The notes: generated from the sequence alone by a model not told the origin. Positions 1-11,639 are shown, counted from the stretch's first letter. The stretch: DNA of 64,000 nt from Rapana venosa (GCA_028751875.1 CM054143.1:67789194-67853193); one strand, 5' to 3'. Numbers and translations are program-made.

Positions 1-117
1 TAAATTTCCCTTTTGCTGAAATGCCACCCGACCCGTTCTGTCACCCCAACCCCCCACCACCCCCTCCCCACAAAGCCTCTTTTCATACACGGCGCTGACA
101 CCCCCCCTTTCCATCTG

Positions 118-360
118 CCTGTGTGGCTGCACACCAACCTTAAGTCCCTCACATCACCCCTTTGCCCGTGTGGCTGCACACCAACCCTGCAGTCCTCACC
201 ATCACCCCTTTGTCTGTGTATGCACCCAACACCCCCCTGCCCGTCCTCACATCACCCCTTTGTCTGTGGTATGCACACACAACTTTCAGTCCTCCACATC
301 ACCCCTTTGCCGTGGATCACAACACACCTGCAGTCCCCCACATCACCCCTTTGCCTGCTG
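118..360. repeat. C-rich minisatellite, unit about 50-60 bp
   Basis: About five imperfect units carry the phrase ACATCACCCCTTTG followed by a GTGTGGCTGCACACCAAC-like stretch and a CAGTCCTC-like stretch. The long open frames across it arise from stop-poor low-complexity sequence and differ in every frame, so no protein is called. Confidence 0.8.
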
Positions 361-384
361 GCTATCAGCTGGGAAGCCACCCCC

Positions 385-765
385 CCCAGCACAGCACGCA
401 CAGCACGCCAGCACAGCACCACACAGCACAGCACAGAACAGCAACAACACAGCACAGACAACACAGCACAGCACAGCACAGGGACAGAACAAAAACCCGC
501 ACCAAAACCCCGCACAGCACAAAACAGCACAGCACAGCACAACAAAATGCACAGCACAAACACAGCACAACACAAAGCACAGCACAGCCACAGCACAGCA
601 CAGCAAACACAGCACACACAGCACCACAACACAGCACAACACAGCACAACACAGCACGCCAACACAGCCCCAGCACAGAACAGCCGCAGCACAGAAACAG
701 CACAACACGCACAACCCCAGCACAAACCCCCACCGCACAGAAACACAGACAACACCGCAACACAG
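385..765. repeat. CAGCACA-type tandem repeat
   Basis: Short interleaved units of ACAGC, ACAAC and ACAC fill the interval. On the minus strand they translate as Cys/Val/Leu-rich frames and on the plus strand as His/Gln/Thr-rich frames; these are composition artefacts, not genes. No conserved spacer pattern is visible. Confidence 0.85.
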
Positions 766-1014
766 TCAGTCTTGCCACAGCCTGGCTTCCTGACGCGTGT
801 TCCTCTCTCATTTAGACGTCAAGTTCATTGACGTTTTTTAGGGCTACAGCGATGACGTGGACGTCTAAAGAAGGCCAGAGAGAGGAGGAGGGGGGGGGGG
901 GGTGGGTTGGGGGGAGAGGGGAGGGTTGAACTGGAAGGTAAACACCTTGTTTGTGATGTTGGGACGTTTGTTATTGGTGGGGCCATAAGAGCGAGAAGAA
1001 GTATTGGGGCAAAC

Positions 1015-2250
1015 GTCAACAACCACTTTGGTCAACATCAACACACCTCCCAAAACCAACTTGGTCAACGTCAACAACCACAACAACACCAACTTTGGTC
1101 AACATCAACCCAACATCAACACCACTTCGGGCAACTCAACAAACCCAAATTTTTGGGCACATCAACACAAACATCAACCCCCAACTTCGGTCAACATCAA
1201 CACCAAACTTCGTCAACATCAACACCAACAATCAACACCAACTTCGGTACCATCAACACCAACTTTGGCAACATCAACACCAAACTCGGTCAACTTCAAC
1301 ACCAACTTTGGTCAACTTTAACACCACTTTGGTCAACTTTAACACCAACTTTGGTCAAACATCCACAAACATCACACCAACTTCGGGTCAACATCAACAC
1401 CAACATCAAACCCAACTTTGGTCAAAATCAACCCAACATCAACACCAAACTTTGGTCAAAATCAACACCAAAAATCAAACACCAACTTTGTCAACATCAA
1501 CACCAACTTTGGTTTAAACAATCAACCCCCAACTTTGGTCAACATCAACACCAACTTTGGTCAACATCAACAAACCAACATCAAAACCAAAAACTTTGGT
1601 CAACATCAACACCAACTATGGTAACATAAACACCACTTTGGTCAAAATCAACACCAACTTTTGGTCAACATCAACACCACATCAACACCCAAATTTGGTC
1701 AACATCAACACCAACATCAAAACACCAACGCAAATCAAACCAACTTTCAACACAACACCAACACAACACCAAAGCAACATCAACACCAACTTGGTCAACA
1801 TCAACACAACATAACACCAACTCGCAACAATCAACACCACTTGTCAACATCAAACCAACAAACAACCAACTTTGCAACTCAACACCAACTTGTCACAAAC
1901 ACCAACATAAACCAAATTCTCCACATCAACAAACTTGCAAAAAACACAAAACACACCAACACACAACATCAACAAAATTGATCAAACAACCCAACAACAA
2001 CACCAAACGTCAACATCAAACAACTTATCAACATCAACACAACCTAAAACAAAAACTTCGGTCCAACATCAACAAAACTTTGGTCCAAATCAAAACCACA
2101 TCAAACAATCCCCCCATCAACAAACCAACACAAAAACCAATTTGGCAACATCACACCAACATCAAACACCAACATCAAACACAACTTCGGTCAACATCCA
2201 ACACCAAATTGGTCAACATCAAACCAACTTTGGTCAACAAACAACACTAT
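1015..2250. repeat. 22-24 bp minisatellite (CAACATCAACACCAACTTTG)
   Basis: More than 40 imperfect units of the type GGTCAACATCAACACCAACT occupy 1.2 kb. Units are most regular between 1200 and 1720 and become more degenerate and AAC-rich after about 1800. Open frames rich in N, T, H and Q run through in several phases and are repeat translations. Confidence 0.9.
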
Positions 2251-2280
2251 CATAAATAAGCCTGCCTTACCATCTCTGGC

Positions 2281-2430
2281 GGTGTGTGGTGTGTGTGTGT
2301 GTGTGTGTGTGTGAGAGTGTGTGTTTCGATGACAAACAACTAGGTACCAACCAATTTTCCATCCATGTGTTTTTGGTTGGTGTGGGTTGGTGACGGTGTG
2401 TGTTGTTGTGGGGTGTGTGTGGTGTGTTTG
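2281..2430. repeat. GT-rich microsatellite region
   Basis: A GT run at about 2285-2315 is followed by GTTGGTGTGG-like degenerate GT sequence. Confidence 0.85.
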
Positions 2431-3205
2431 TGACATGTTATTGAAGTATCTGGGATTTTATCCCATATTGAAATAATTTCCATCAAATGAACTTTTTCCT
2501 TTTCGAGAATAACCAATCTGTCCTGTCATATCGTAAACCTTTTATGGGTTTATGTATGTTTTTGACCTGACCCGACCTGAACTACCTGGGCCCCAAATAT
2601 GGCATTTATTGTCAAAAAAGAAGTAGGGGTTGCAATCAGCTGTACACCGCTCAAGCAGGATATCACATCCAGGTGTCGGCCAACCCAAAACAATCCCCCA
2701 ACAAATCATCACCACATCTGACCTCGCCTGATGAAGAAGTAAAAATTTTACGAAGAACTTGAAGAACCATTTGGATACCCCCATAAGACATCATCATTCA
2801 GGGGAATTTTAAGCCAAGGAGCCTGACTCTATCAACCCCTTTGGCGCTACCTGTGAAGTGTGGAATTCCCGGTGGCGACAGGTATACGTCTGCTGTGTAT
2901 TGGGGGTGCCCACAAACTACATTGCCAATACCCTCTACCAAAAGCATCAGGAGAATGGCTGGCAGGAGACATAACAAAGAATTTTTAAGGGGGTTTCGGA
3001 TGGGGGGGTTGGAGTGTATGAGGACACGATTTTTGCTTACTGGTATTCAAAATGCATAAGAAAAACAAACACCTGCAAACCCCCTTCAATTGACGATGAA
3101 CAAATGAAGCCAGAAGTCGAGATCCCAACTATCTTGCGCCCTTTTGCGCAAACCCTCCGGACATGCACCTGCCTCCCAACAATTTAATGGCATAGTCCAG
3201 AAAGG
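2431..3205 (+). other. Unassigned, possibly eroded 5' part of the LINE that follows
   Basis: I see no intact gene. The stretch leads directly into recognisable RTE-like LINE sequence and could be its endonuclease region, but no endonuclease motif could be read with confidence because of apparent frameshifts. Confidence 0.3.
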
Positions 3206-4925
3206 CAGAGGTAGTTATCAGCGCATAGGCTAACCCCAGCCAGGATACACCCAAGACATCCTTGGAATCTGGCGAACAAAAGAGCAATGAAACCACCAGG
3301 TCTCCAACCCTAAAGAATACCGGAGGCCAACAATCTTGTGAAGAAGTCAAAGTAAAAGGCCAGAAGAAGTGGTCATGATCAATTGAAGATCGAAAAATCA
3401 TGAAAGGGCAACAAAAAAGGCATACGACACCCGAAGAAACTCACAAAACCACTTCAACCAAATCACAGTCCTGACACAGAACCAATCCCCACAGAAAGCC
3501 AGCTGCATTGAACAGGTGGGGAAAAGTCAAGAACTATACAATACCCCAAACCACCTGACAAGAGCTAATAGAAGAGACAGCAACAAAGGTATCCATGCCA
3601 TTATACGGGGAAGTGTGACCCGCATTTCCATAGAGTCCCCAGGAGAGACAACCCCCAACGGCAGCCCAACAGGCAACAGTCATCCACAATCAGCATCTGT
3701 CAGAGATTTAACAAACCCTGGCCACAGTTGCAAATCCGCATCATACCCGCCAAAAAAACGCCAACCACATGAAAATCACCTCCGCCCGCCAGCAATCACT
3801 GCAAAGTTATTGAATGATCAAGAAGGGAGAAGAAACACTTCAGAGGAACAAACTGGGGTTTAAGGGCAAGCCATGACAGATAATTGGGCCCCACTGATGG
3901 AAAAACTCTTTACACAGAGAGACCTGTTCCACAACTTCACGACTTCAAGAAGGCTTCGACAGAGTAGGCAAAGAGGCCTGTGCAAGTCCTCCCGAATGTT
4001 TCATGAAGAAGGACTAGTGCAAACCATTCAAGCACTATACACCAGCAAGCAGTGCAGCTTTTGAACAATCAAGGGCGGAGACTACTTTAAAAACCACAGT
4101 TGGGGGCCGACAAGGATGCCTGTTACATCTCCTGTTTAATCTTTCTTGGAAAAATTATGGGAGACCCTATGACTTCCACTCTACCATCTCCATTCGGCAG
4201 ACCCCTCAACAACTTAGGTTTGCGATGACATGACATCATGGGCGGAAGTCACAGGCTTTCAAGGTCACAGACCGACTGGCAAGCGGCCCAAATTAAGCTC
4301 GGAAAAATACTTGCCCGAGCCGCCACGCAAATTACGCCCGGCCCACACCCGGAGGAGGAAACGCTTTAAATACCTTGGGCTTACACTCGAAAATGGAGGG
4401 CGATCGAGACAGAAATCAAAGACAGCTTGAGCAACTCCATGACAAAACTCACCACCTATGAAAAAAAGAGATCAGTTTCCAATCAAACTAAAACTCACAA
4501 AGCCTAACAACAATCTGCTGTACGGAAGTGAACCTTGAAAATTTGACTCTGAACCGCAAGGAATCCCTCATTAAAAAAAATGCCAATCCAACTGCCCGGC
4601 ATACCTGGAGAGAACGAAAGACAAATGAATTTGTTCAAGAGATTACCCCAAAAACCACTGCTGAGGTAAAGAACCCACTCACCACTCAAGAAAAATGAAA
4701 GTTCCCCAGGAGCCCCCCACCACAACATCTCCAACAGTACGCGGCCTCGAAGGCAGGGGAAGACAAACAGTCATGATGACAAAATCAGAGAATGGGCCAG
4801 AAAGACCCCGGCAACGGCGGCAGAACTACATGACCGATGAAGAAAGGGGTCTTACCCCCGCCATCGCAAACTATACCCCACGCCCGCCAAGGCACGAGCG
4901 ATATGATCCTGCTGCCAGATTGTGA
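3206..4925 (+). mobile_element. RTE-like non-LTR retrotransposon (family RTE-b), eroded copy
   Basis: Pieces of the reverse transcriptase region occur in order but in shifting frames. They include an EANNLVKKS-like stretch near 3325, a KKAYDTLKKLTKP-like stretch near 3420, a RDLFHNF segment near 3920 just before the first catalytic block, EEGLVQTIQALY near 4005, and RERKTNEFV near 4610. All match the better preserved RTE-b copy at 27778-29609 in this window. Unlike that copy, this one is colinear (no inversion). Indels are dense, so no frame longer than about 115 codons survives. It may be an old copy, a badly polished recent one, or both. The reverse transcriptase and endonuclease of this class copy the element's RNA at the nicked target; this copy is inactive. 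Confidence 0.75.
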
Positions 4926-5180
4926 CCTGACCCGCTTCAGAACCTGATTGACTGACTTGACCTGACCTTTAGACCTGACTTGGGGGGGCCTGACCTTGCT
5001 ACACTCTGCCGATTGGGGTGGCGGGTGTTAACAGGGGTTCCGAACTCAGGACTTCACCACTTTATGTTTTGCTGCAATAGTCTCTCTCTTGAACTCTGCC
5101 TTGTGGGGAAAAGGAGACCCACAGGGAGAGAGAGACACAAGAAGGGAGAGAGAGAGAGAGCGAGGAGAGAAAGAGAGAAA
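4921..5180. repeat. TGACCTGAC-type short repeat and GA-rich tract
   Basis: Degenerate CTGACCTGACTT units lie at 4921-4985 and a GAGA-rich tract at 5110-5175. Between them is unique-looking sequence without a recognisable gene. Confidence 0.6.
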
Positions 5181-5184
5181 TGAA

Positions 5185-5395
5185 ATGAAATAAAATATGT
5201 TTATTGAACATCAGCCTTGGCCAAATTCAAAATAAAGTGGAGATGGGAGTTATTGCGGTAACCACCAATTTTGCACAAAATTCCCAAAATTAAGCAAAAT
5301 ACACATAGTCACAAAAATCTGCTTTTACCTAAAAGCAATTTATCTATACAAGATAAATAAATTCTTTCCATTATCTTTTTTTTTTTTTGACCCGG
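5185..5395. other. Unassigned A/T-rich repeat fragment
   Basis: A/T-rich DNA beginning ATGAAATGAAATAAAATATG and ending in a T run near 5380. It looks like a transposon tail on the minus strand, but no family was assigned. Confidence 0.3.
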
Positions 5396-5399
5396 GGGG

Positions 5400-5872
5400 A
5401 ACGGTGTTGGGTTTGTTTGTTTGGTGGGGGGTTTTTGTGGGGGGGGTAAATTTTTTTAAAATTTTTTTTAAAATTTCTTCTCATTTGTTTGTTTGTTGTT
5501 GTTTTTTCTTGTTTTCTGTTTGTTTATTTGGGAGGGTGCTTTTGTCTGGTTTTTGTTGGGTTTTTTATATTTATTTTTTGTTTTTTCTGTTGTTGTTGTT
5601 TGTTTGTGGGGGGTTTTTGGGGGGTTCTGGGGTTTATTTTGTCTTTTGCTCGTCGGGATTGTTTGTTTGTTTGTCTGTTTGTTTGTTTGTTTGTGGTTTT
5701 TTTTCTCTCTTTTTCTTTAAAAAAAAAGTTTGTTCCCTTTGCTTCTACTGTTTGAAAATATGAGTACTGAGTGCATTTTCAAATGTGACCCCACGGGCGG
5801 GGACTGGATGTAAAAAAGCATATGAGTACTTATTCATTATCCTGAAAAAAAAGAATTTGTTTCTATTACTTA
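5400..5872 (+). mobile_element. Dispersed repeat family C, copy 1 (3' part)
   Basis: A T/G-rich body (TTTG and TTGTTG runs) ends in the hallmark tail GGGCGGGGACTGGATGTAAA, then TTATTCATTATCC and AAAGAATTTG. The same tail ends copies near 6855, 8955, 9140 and 32390. The Phe/Cys/Val-rich open frames over the body are composition artefacts. The tail resembles a retroposon 3' end. Confidence 0.7.
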
Positions 5873-5874
5873 CA

Positions 5875-6333
5875 AAGTGTAGATGTTCTTTTTATGACTT
5901 TATTGGCTTTTTTCCCCCTCTTTATTATGTGAGTGTATGGGTATTGCACTTATTTTATTATCATGACATTCAATTTGTATGAGTATAATTAAAAAGTATT
6001 TGTGTTGATCGTGTGCTAATGTGAGTATTACATATTTAGTATTATCCCTGAACCCCTCCCCCCCCCCACACACACACTCTCACACACACACACATACATA
6101 CACTCACTCACTCACTCACTAACTCACTCATATTCTCTCCCTCAATGACTGTATAGGTTTAGATTTTTTCTTTGTTTTGTTTCTTGTTTTTATTGTGTGG
6201 ATGTATGGGTATTACATTTATTTCATTATCATGACATATAATTTGAAAGGAATATGATCTAAAATGAGTGTTGATGGGATCGCATACTGTTTTGGAATTA
6301 TATATTGGATATTATCTCTGAAATACACACACA

Positions 6334-6364
<31 letters not shown>

Positions 6365-6947
6365 ACCTTTTATCGTCTTGCTTATAGTTATAGTGTATCC
6401 CGATGAAGGATTCATATTTTATATTTTCAATACTTTATTGGACTTGCCTCTGTACTTAAATTTAATGAGTGCACTATTTCAATATCTTATAGTTATGTGT
6501 AACAAGTATGTGTACCATTTGACATTGTGTAGATGTTTATCTTTATGACTTATTAAGTTTGGTTGTGTTATTTTTCTTGGCTCTGATGTTGTTCTTGTTG
6601 TTCTTGTTTTCTGTTTTTTCTCTTCTTTTATCTTCTTCTGTTGGTTTGGTTTTTCTTTCTCTTTTGTTTGTTGTTTGTTGTTTGGGTTTTAGGGTTTTTT
6701 GGGGGGGTGGGGGTGGGGGGTATTTTAGGGTTTTCTTTTATTTGCTTGCTTTGGGGGGGGGGGGGTTGTTGGGGGGGGGGCTGTTTTGAAAAGGGTTATT
6801 TCCCCTTGTTTTTATTGTGAGACTGTATAAGTTTTGGGGTTTTATTATTAAGATGTATCCCTAACGGGCGGGACTGGATGTAAAAAAGGAACATGTGTGC
6901 TTATTCATTATCCTCGAAATAAAAGAATTTGTCATTGTCATTGTCAT

Positions 6948-6950
<3 letters not shown>
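5875..6950 (+). mobile_element. Dispersed repeat family C, copy 2
   Basis: Sequence from about 6250 to 6550 matches 31316-31620 over at least 300 bp, including AAATACACACACACTCTCT, CACCTTTTATCGT and ATTTCAATATCTTAT. A T/G/G-run body follows, then the GGCGGGACTGGATGTAAAAA tail and a (TCATTG)n terminus at 6925-6948. A weaker internal duplicate (TATTATCATGACAT) at 5945-5975 and 6225-6240 suggests two overlapping family C units. Confidence 0.7.
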
Positions 6951-6984
<34 letters not shown>

Positions 6985-7018
6985 TCTATATATATTATAT
7001 TTATATATATATAATATT

Positions 7019-7054
<36 letters not shown>

Positions 7055-7135
7055 ATATATATATATATAATATTATTATATATTATAATATATAATTTAT
7101 ATATATATATATTATATATATATTATATAATTATA
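6950..7135. repeat. CT then AT microsatellites
   Basis: (CT)n at 6952-6982 is followed by about 150 bp of near-pure AT alternation with TATATATA runs. Confidence 0.95.
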
Positions 7136-7187
7136 CCCCCCTTCATGAGGGGCCAAGGCCTATAATGAATAAAACTTTCGCATTTCG

Positions 7188-7245
<58 letters not shown>
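7136..7245. repeat. Transposon tail fragment and CT microsatellite
   Basis: CCCCCTTCATGAGGGGCCAA followed by GGCCTATAATGAATAAAAC looks like a retroposon 3' end. It is followed by (CT)n at 7191-7245. Confidence 0.55.
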
Positions 7246-7247
<2 letters not shown>

Positions 7248-7249
7248 TG

Positions 7250-7862
7250 GTACCATCACATATCCCATCTGTGCAAATAAATGTCTCAAAGAGTATACCA
7301 ATTGACTAAAATCAAACATTTTCTTGACTTTCATTCAAGAAAACTATTCTTTCAAGGTTATATACAATCCTCAATAGATTATGCTTCAACCCTGTGGGAT
7401 TCTGCTAGTGCAAACACTTATTAGACCATTATTAAGTCTGTATAAACGTGCTCTTAAACTGGTTCTTCTGAAGAGACTACCTTATAGAAGTGGATTATAC
7501 TCAGTTTAAATATTCTTCCCCTACACCAAAGACTAAGATTTAACAAAGGCATCATGATGTTTAAGATAATGACAGGAACTTTTCCCTCATCCTTAAAAGA
7601 CAAGTTCCCAATGATCATTCCAGAAAATTACTGAAAAGCCATGAGTCCCAATCCAAGAATAGATTTGTTCAAATCTAGCTTACTTTATCAGCCCTGTGCT
7701 GTGGAAACTCCTTCCCGACTCATTTAGACATCCCCCAATCATTAAAAAATCTTCAAAAGTCATTTTTCTCCACTGATTGCATCAAAAATACAAATCCACA
7801 TATTGACTGTTGGAAACAAGAATATATCCTCCCTTACATTATACCAAATTTCCCCCCCCCCT
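7250..7862 (+). mobile_element. LINE family A, 3' end of ORF, uninterrupted copy
   Basis: Broken frames read as the C-terminal region downstream of a non-LTR reverse transcriptase: a DFHSRKLFF-like stretch near 7325, SIDYASTLWD near 7375, then LYKRVLKLVLLK, and FKIMTGTFPSSLKD near 7565. It ends at TTACATTATACCAAATT before a C-rich tract. This copy lacks the insertions present in the second copy (26989-30067), so it serves as the empty-site reference for that nested stack. Confidence 0.75.
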
Positions 7863-7886
7863 CTCCTCCCCTCTCTCCCCCCCCCC

Positions 7887-7925
<39 letters not shown>

Positions 7926-7995
7926 CTCTCCCCCCCCCCCCCCCCTTCCCCTCCCCCCCCCCCCCCCCACACCCCCCCTTCCACCCCCCTCCCCT
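7850..7995. repeat. Poly-C / CT tract
   Basis: Long C homopolymers broken by T and CT occur here. The exact length is likely unreliable. Pro-rich or Gly-rich frames are artefacts. Confidence 0.9.
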
Positions 7996-8039
7996 TTATA
8001 ATGACTCTAGCCCCCTCTTCACCTTCAATGTAATCCGGT

Positions 8040-9034
8040 GCAGTATAATGTTATGAATTGAAAACTTATTCATATCAGGATTTAAATGTACTGTGCTCTC
8101 TCTCTACCTTCTCTCTCTCTCTCTCCTCTCTCTCTCCCCCTCTCCTTCTCCCTCTCCTCCCTCTCTCTCTCTCTCTCTCCTTTTATTGTTTGCCTATAGA
8201 TTTAATCGTTGTGTTTACAATAATTATTAGTATCCCGTTGAATGCTTTATTCAGATTTAATATTTCAGTTCTACTGCGTAAGTTGACTGTATTTGAGATT
8301 CAGTGAATGTTTTATTTTGATATCTTGTCTTGAACGTACCAATTGTGTATAGCTCATTCCAAAGTGCAGATTCCTTCTCTATGACTATACATGATGTTCA
8401 TAGGGATTTGATGTTGGCATTGATGCATGGTGTGAGTGTGTGCGTGCGCGCGCGCGCGCGCGCGCGCGCGTATGTGTGTGTGCGTACGTGTACATGGGGA
8501 TGCAAATTGCTAATACAATATTTGTTTCATGTAGTTTACTATTGCTGTTGCCTCCCATAAAAGCACAAAGAATTTTTGACGTTTCTTTCTGTTAGCCAAA
8601 ATGAAGCTATTTACGTGGTTTGTTCTCCTTTATTTTATGGAGGTTTTGCTTTGTTTGGTTCTGTTTTGGTTTGGGTTTGAGGTTGTTGTTGCTTTTTAGA
8701 GGGGGGACATTTCGGTTGTTCCCTCTCCCCTTGTTGTTGTTGCCGTTTTTGTTTTGCTCTTGATTCTTGCTATTTTTTGGTTGTTTCTGTGTTTTCTGCT
8801 CTGCTTTCTTTCTTACTTGTTGCTACTTTTTTTCCCCTCTCTCTCACTCTTTGGTGATTTTTGTGGGGATTTTTGTGTAGATTTTTTTCCCCGTAAACTC
8901 TGTAAGTGTATTGCTATGGGCTTTATTTTATTTTATTATCATATATATCCTTAAGGGCGGGGACTGGATGTAAAAAAGAATATGGGTGCTTATTCATTAT
9001 CCACGAAATAAAAGAATTTGTCATTGTCATTGTC
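8040..9034 (+). mobile_element. Dispersed repeat family C, copy 3
   Basis: It starts with sequence leading to AATGTACTGTGCTCTCTCTC, also found at 31200. The body then holds a CT tract (8100-8180), a GC/GT Z-DNA-prone run at 8440-8485 and T/G-rich sequence. It ends in GGGCGGGGACTGGATGTAAA at 8956 and (TCATTG)n at 9017-9033. Confidence 0.65.
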
Positions 9035-9222
9035 TCTTCGGTAATTTTTGTTGGGATTTTTGTGTAGATATCTTTTCCCTATACTGTGTGAGTGTATTGC
9101 TATGGGCTTTATTTTATTTTATTATCATACATATCCCTAAGGGCGGGGACTGGATGTAAAAAAGCACATGGGTGCTTACTCATTATCCTCGAAATAAAAG
9201 AATTTGTCATTGTCATTGTCTC
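9035..9222 (+). repeat. About 187-bp tandem duplication of the family C end
   Basis: The block TCGGTAATTTTTG ... GGGCGGGGACTGGATG ... TTGTCATTGTC repeats the preceding block (about 8847-9034) with scattered substitutions. This gives two adjacent retroposon tails in direct orientation. Confidence 0.8.
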
Positions 9223-9497
9223 TCTTGCTTCTTGCCGTCTGCCCTCTATTGTACTTGATCCACATTACTTCAATAACAGTCAGTGTATCAGTTTCATGTT
9301 AATGTTCAATTCATTTGAGATTGATATGTTTATTAAGGTATGTCTCTTTTTCTCAAAAAAAATATAGATCTATGTATCTCTTGACATTAATGTTCAGGTC
9401 AGTTGGGGATTATGTATTGTTAAATATACACTTATCTCTTTTTTAAATCATGTTGTCATTGTTGTAGTAGGGTTTTTCCCTTGTTTTGTTGATAATC

Positions 9498-9590
9498 CCT
9501 AATCAGGCAAAGGTTGGATAAAAAAAAAAGTATGCGTATATTTATTCTGTTACCCTTGAAAACTAAAGATTCATTGATCATTCTGTCTTC
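9498..9590 (+). mobile_element. Degenerate family C tail
   Basis: CCCTAATCAGGCAAAGGTTGG followed by an A run, TTTATTCTGTTACCC and ATTCATTGATCATT parallels the family C tail with many changes. Confidence 0.45.
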
Positions 9591-9649
9591 TTTATTACAT
9601 CATCCGTTGAAGTTTTGTTGGTGGTGTTGCAGTTGGGTTTTTGTTTTGG

Positions 9650-9651
9650 TG

Positions 9652-9740
<89 letters not shown>
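9650..9740. repeat. (GT)n microsatellite
   Basis: About 45 uninterrupted GT units. Confidence 0.98.
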
Positions 9741-9744
<4 letters not shown>

Positions 9745-9920
9745 TCAAAGTCAAAGTCAAAGTCAAACTTTTATTTTCAGATGGTACATTGAATAAGCAG
9801 TGCATTTGCTTTTATTCATCAAGCCATCTATCTAAAGAAAGAAAAAAAGCGAGAAAAAAAAAGATAATGTATATGCATACATAGAATAAAAAAAACTAAT
9901 CTATGGTAAACTATACAAAT
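9741..9920. mobile_element. Dispersed repeat family D, copy 1
   Basis: (AAAGTC)n leads into TTTTATTTTCAGATGGTACA, TTGAATAAGCAGTGCATTTG and CATCAAGCCATCTAT. The same string occurs at 36800-36955 and, degraded, at 54440-54545. Both clean copies adjoin a GT microsatellite. On the minus strand the order suggests a retroposon ending in a (GACTTT)n tail. Confidence 0.7.
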
Positions 9921-9939
9921 CAAACAAAAAAACCAATAA

Positions 9940-10480
9940 CATATGCATATGTGGAATTAAAATAAAACAAAAAACCCAGAAAAATATGAGACCATACAAT
10001 TCAAATAATTCAAAAATCTTGAAAAAAAATACCCGTCATAACACAAACAAACAAGCAACAATAAAAAACCAAACCAAAACAAACAAAGAAGACAAAACAG
10101 AATAAAAATATTAAAAAAACCCACACCAACTGCTTCCCTCCCCCCCCCTCTCACACACACACATGTACACACAAACCTTCAACCATACAAACAACTGAAT
10201 AAAACAACAACAAAAGGATGACACTAGGACAACAACAAGGAAATAAACAATCAAAACACAATATACATACAAAACACGCGACAATAATAACTGACAAATA
10301 ACACAACAAATGAAAACAATATAGAATACAAACGAGAAAGGTCAAATCCCCTCCCCCTCCAAGAACACCTAAACCAAACAACAAAAGGCAAATAACAATC
10401 ACCCCCCATACAACAATAACACAACAACAACCAAATTAATGGATATACAGAAATGATGTTATTACTACACAAACATACAC
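9940..10480. other. A/C-rich low-complexity region
   Basis: Rich in AAC, AAAC and ACA runs. Its reverse complement resembles the T/G-rich body of family C, so it may be a minus-strand relative. No gene is visible. Confidence 0.5.
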
Positions 10481-10509
10481 TCTCCCATCCTTTCACATAT
10501 GTACTCATA

Positions 10510-10884
10510 TCTTATTGTTGTGGTGGTGGTTGTGTGGTGGGTGTGTTGTGTTGTGTGTTGTGTTGTGTGGTGTGTTGTTTGTGTGTGTTTCTGGGTGTGT
10601 CGTGTGGTGTTGTGTTTGTGTGTGTGTTGTGTGTGTAGTGAGTGTGTGTGGTGTGTGTGTGGTGTGTCATGTGTGTGTGAGTATGAGATATGTCTCTTGG
10701 TGTGTGTGTGAGTCAATGTGTGCTCCAGTAAAACGCTACTGAACAGTGTTCCGTGACATGTAGTGATATGTGTTCTTGTGTGTGTGTGATGTTAGTGTGA
10801 ACTGTGTGTGTGTCTGTGTAAGTGTGTGTGTGTGATGTGTAGATGAAGTCTCTTGTGTTGTGTGCTGCGTGCATGTGTGTGATG

Positions 10885-10953
<69 letters not shown>

Positions 10954-10965
10954 GTGATGTCCAAT
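10510..10965. repeat. Long degenerate and pure GT microsatellite block
   Basis: Degenerate GTGTTGTG-like sequence occupies 10510-10720, mixed GT sequence 10770-10880, and a pure (GT)n run about 10889-10950. Confidence 0.95.
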
Positions 10966-11030
10966 CGGCAAGCCAGATGAAAAGTAGATCTTCTCTGTAA
11001 CCTTGAATAATAATGATTCATTCATTTCAT

Positions 11031-11031
11031 T

Positions 11032-11085
<54 letters not shown>
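11031..11085. repeat. (CT)n microsatellite
   Basis: About 26 CT units, followed by TTCTCT. Confidence 0.97.
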
Positions 11086-11090
<5 letters not shown>

Positions 11091-11099
11091 TCTTCTCTT

Positions 11100-11345
11100 C
11101 ACAGAGAAATTTAGCTTTATTGGTGTACATGAATTAAACAAAGAGTTGTCATTAAAACAGTCAAAATCGTGGGGCTTCGATGACATTGACAGTAAAACTT
11201 TAAAGATATCTGCACCCATAATTTCTGAACACATCACATATATTTATAATCTCTGTGTGGAAAAATCCTGCTTTCCTCAAGCATTTAAAGATGCCAAAGT
11301 AATCCCCCATGTCAAATTTGGCCACCCAAATGAGAGAGTGATTGC
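11100..11345 (+). mobile_element. LINE reverse transcriptase fragment (first conserved block)
   Basis: The frame from 11146 reads SKSWGFDDIDSKTLKISAPI and CFPQAFKDAKVIPHVKFG. This is the typical start of a jockey/CR1-superfamily reverse transcriptase (K..GFD.I..K.LK, FP..FK.AKV.P..K.G). It stops at 11356 without the catalytic YADD block. It is probably a severely truncated LINE piece. Confidence 0.75.
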
Positions 11346-11530
11346 CCTTTGCGCCTGATAGCAGCATGGTGTGTGGCTCTGTGTGTGTGTGATGTTTCTA
11401 TTTGAGTTCCAGCGTCCTCCAAAGAAATTGTTTACATCTGCGAATCTGTCTCTTCCCCAACTATCGAATGATCAGAGCAGTTTTCTCTAATATCATTTAC
11501 TTTTTGAAATCCTTCGATTTATTGTTTTCA
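11346..11530. other. Short unassigned stretch between two LINE pieces
   Basis: Contains a short GTGTGTGTG run. No gene or family is recognised. Confidence 0.3.
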
Positions 11531-11639
11531 TCTTGCAAATATTTTCCAAATATTCAATTGACTTCATAATTTGTTTTCACCTTTCATTGCTGGTCTTTGT
11601 GACCCACTGTACTGCTACCCTGCTGCAACCTGAACATTT

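Noticed and set aside
252..811. Cys-rich minus-strand open frames of 131-167 codons
   Set aside because: They are translations of CAGCACA/CAACA tandem repeat in three overlapping frames, with no start context or conserved domain.
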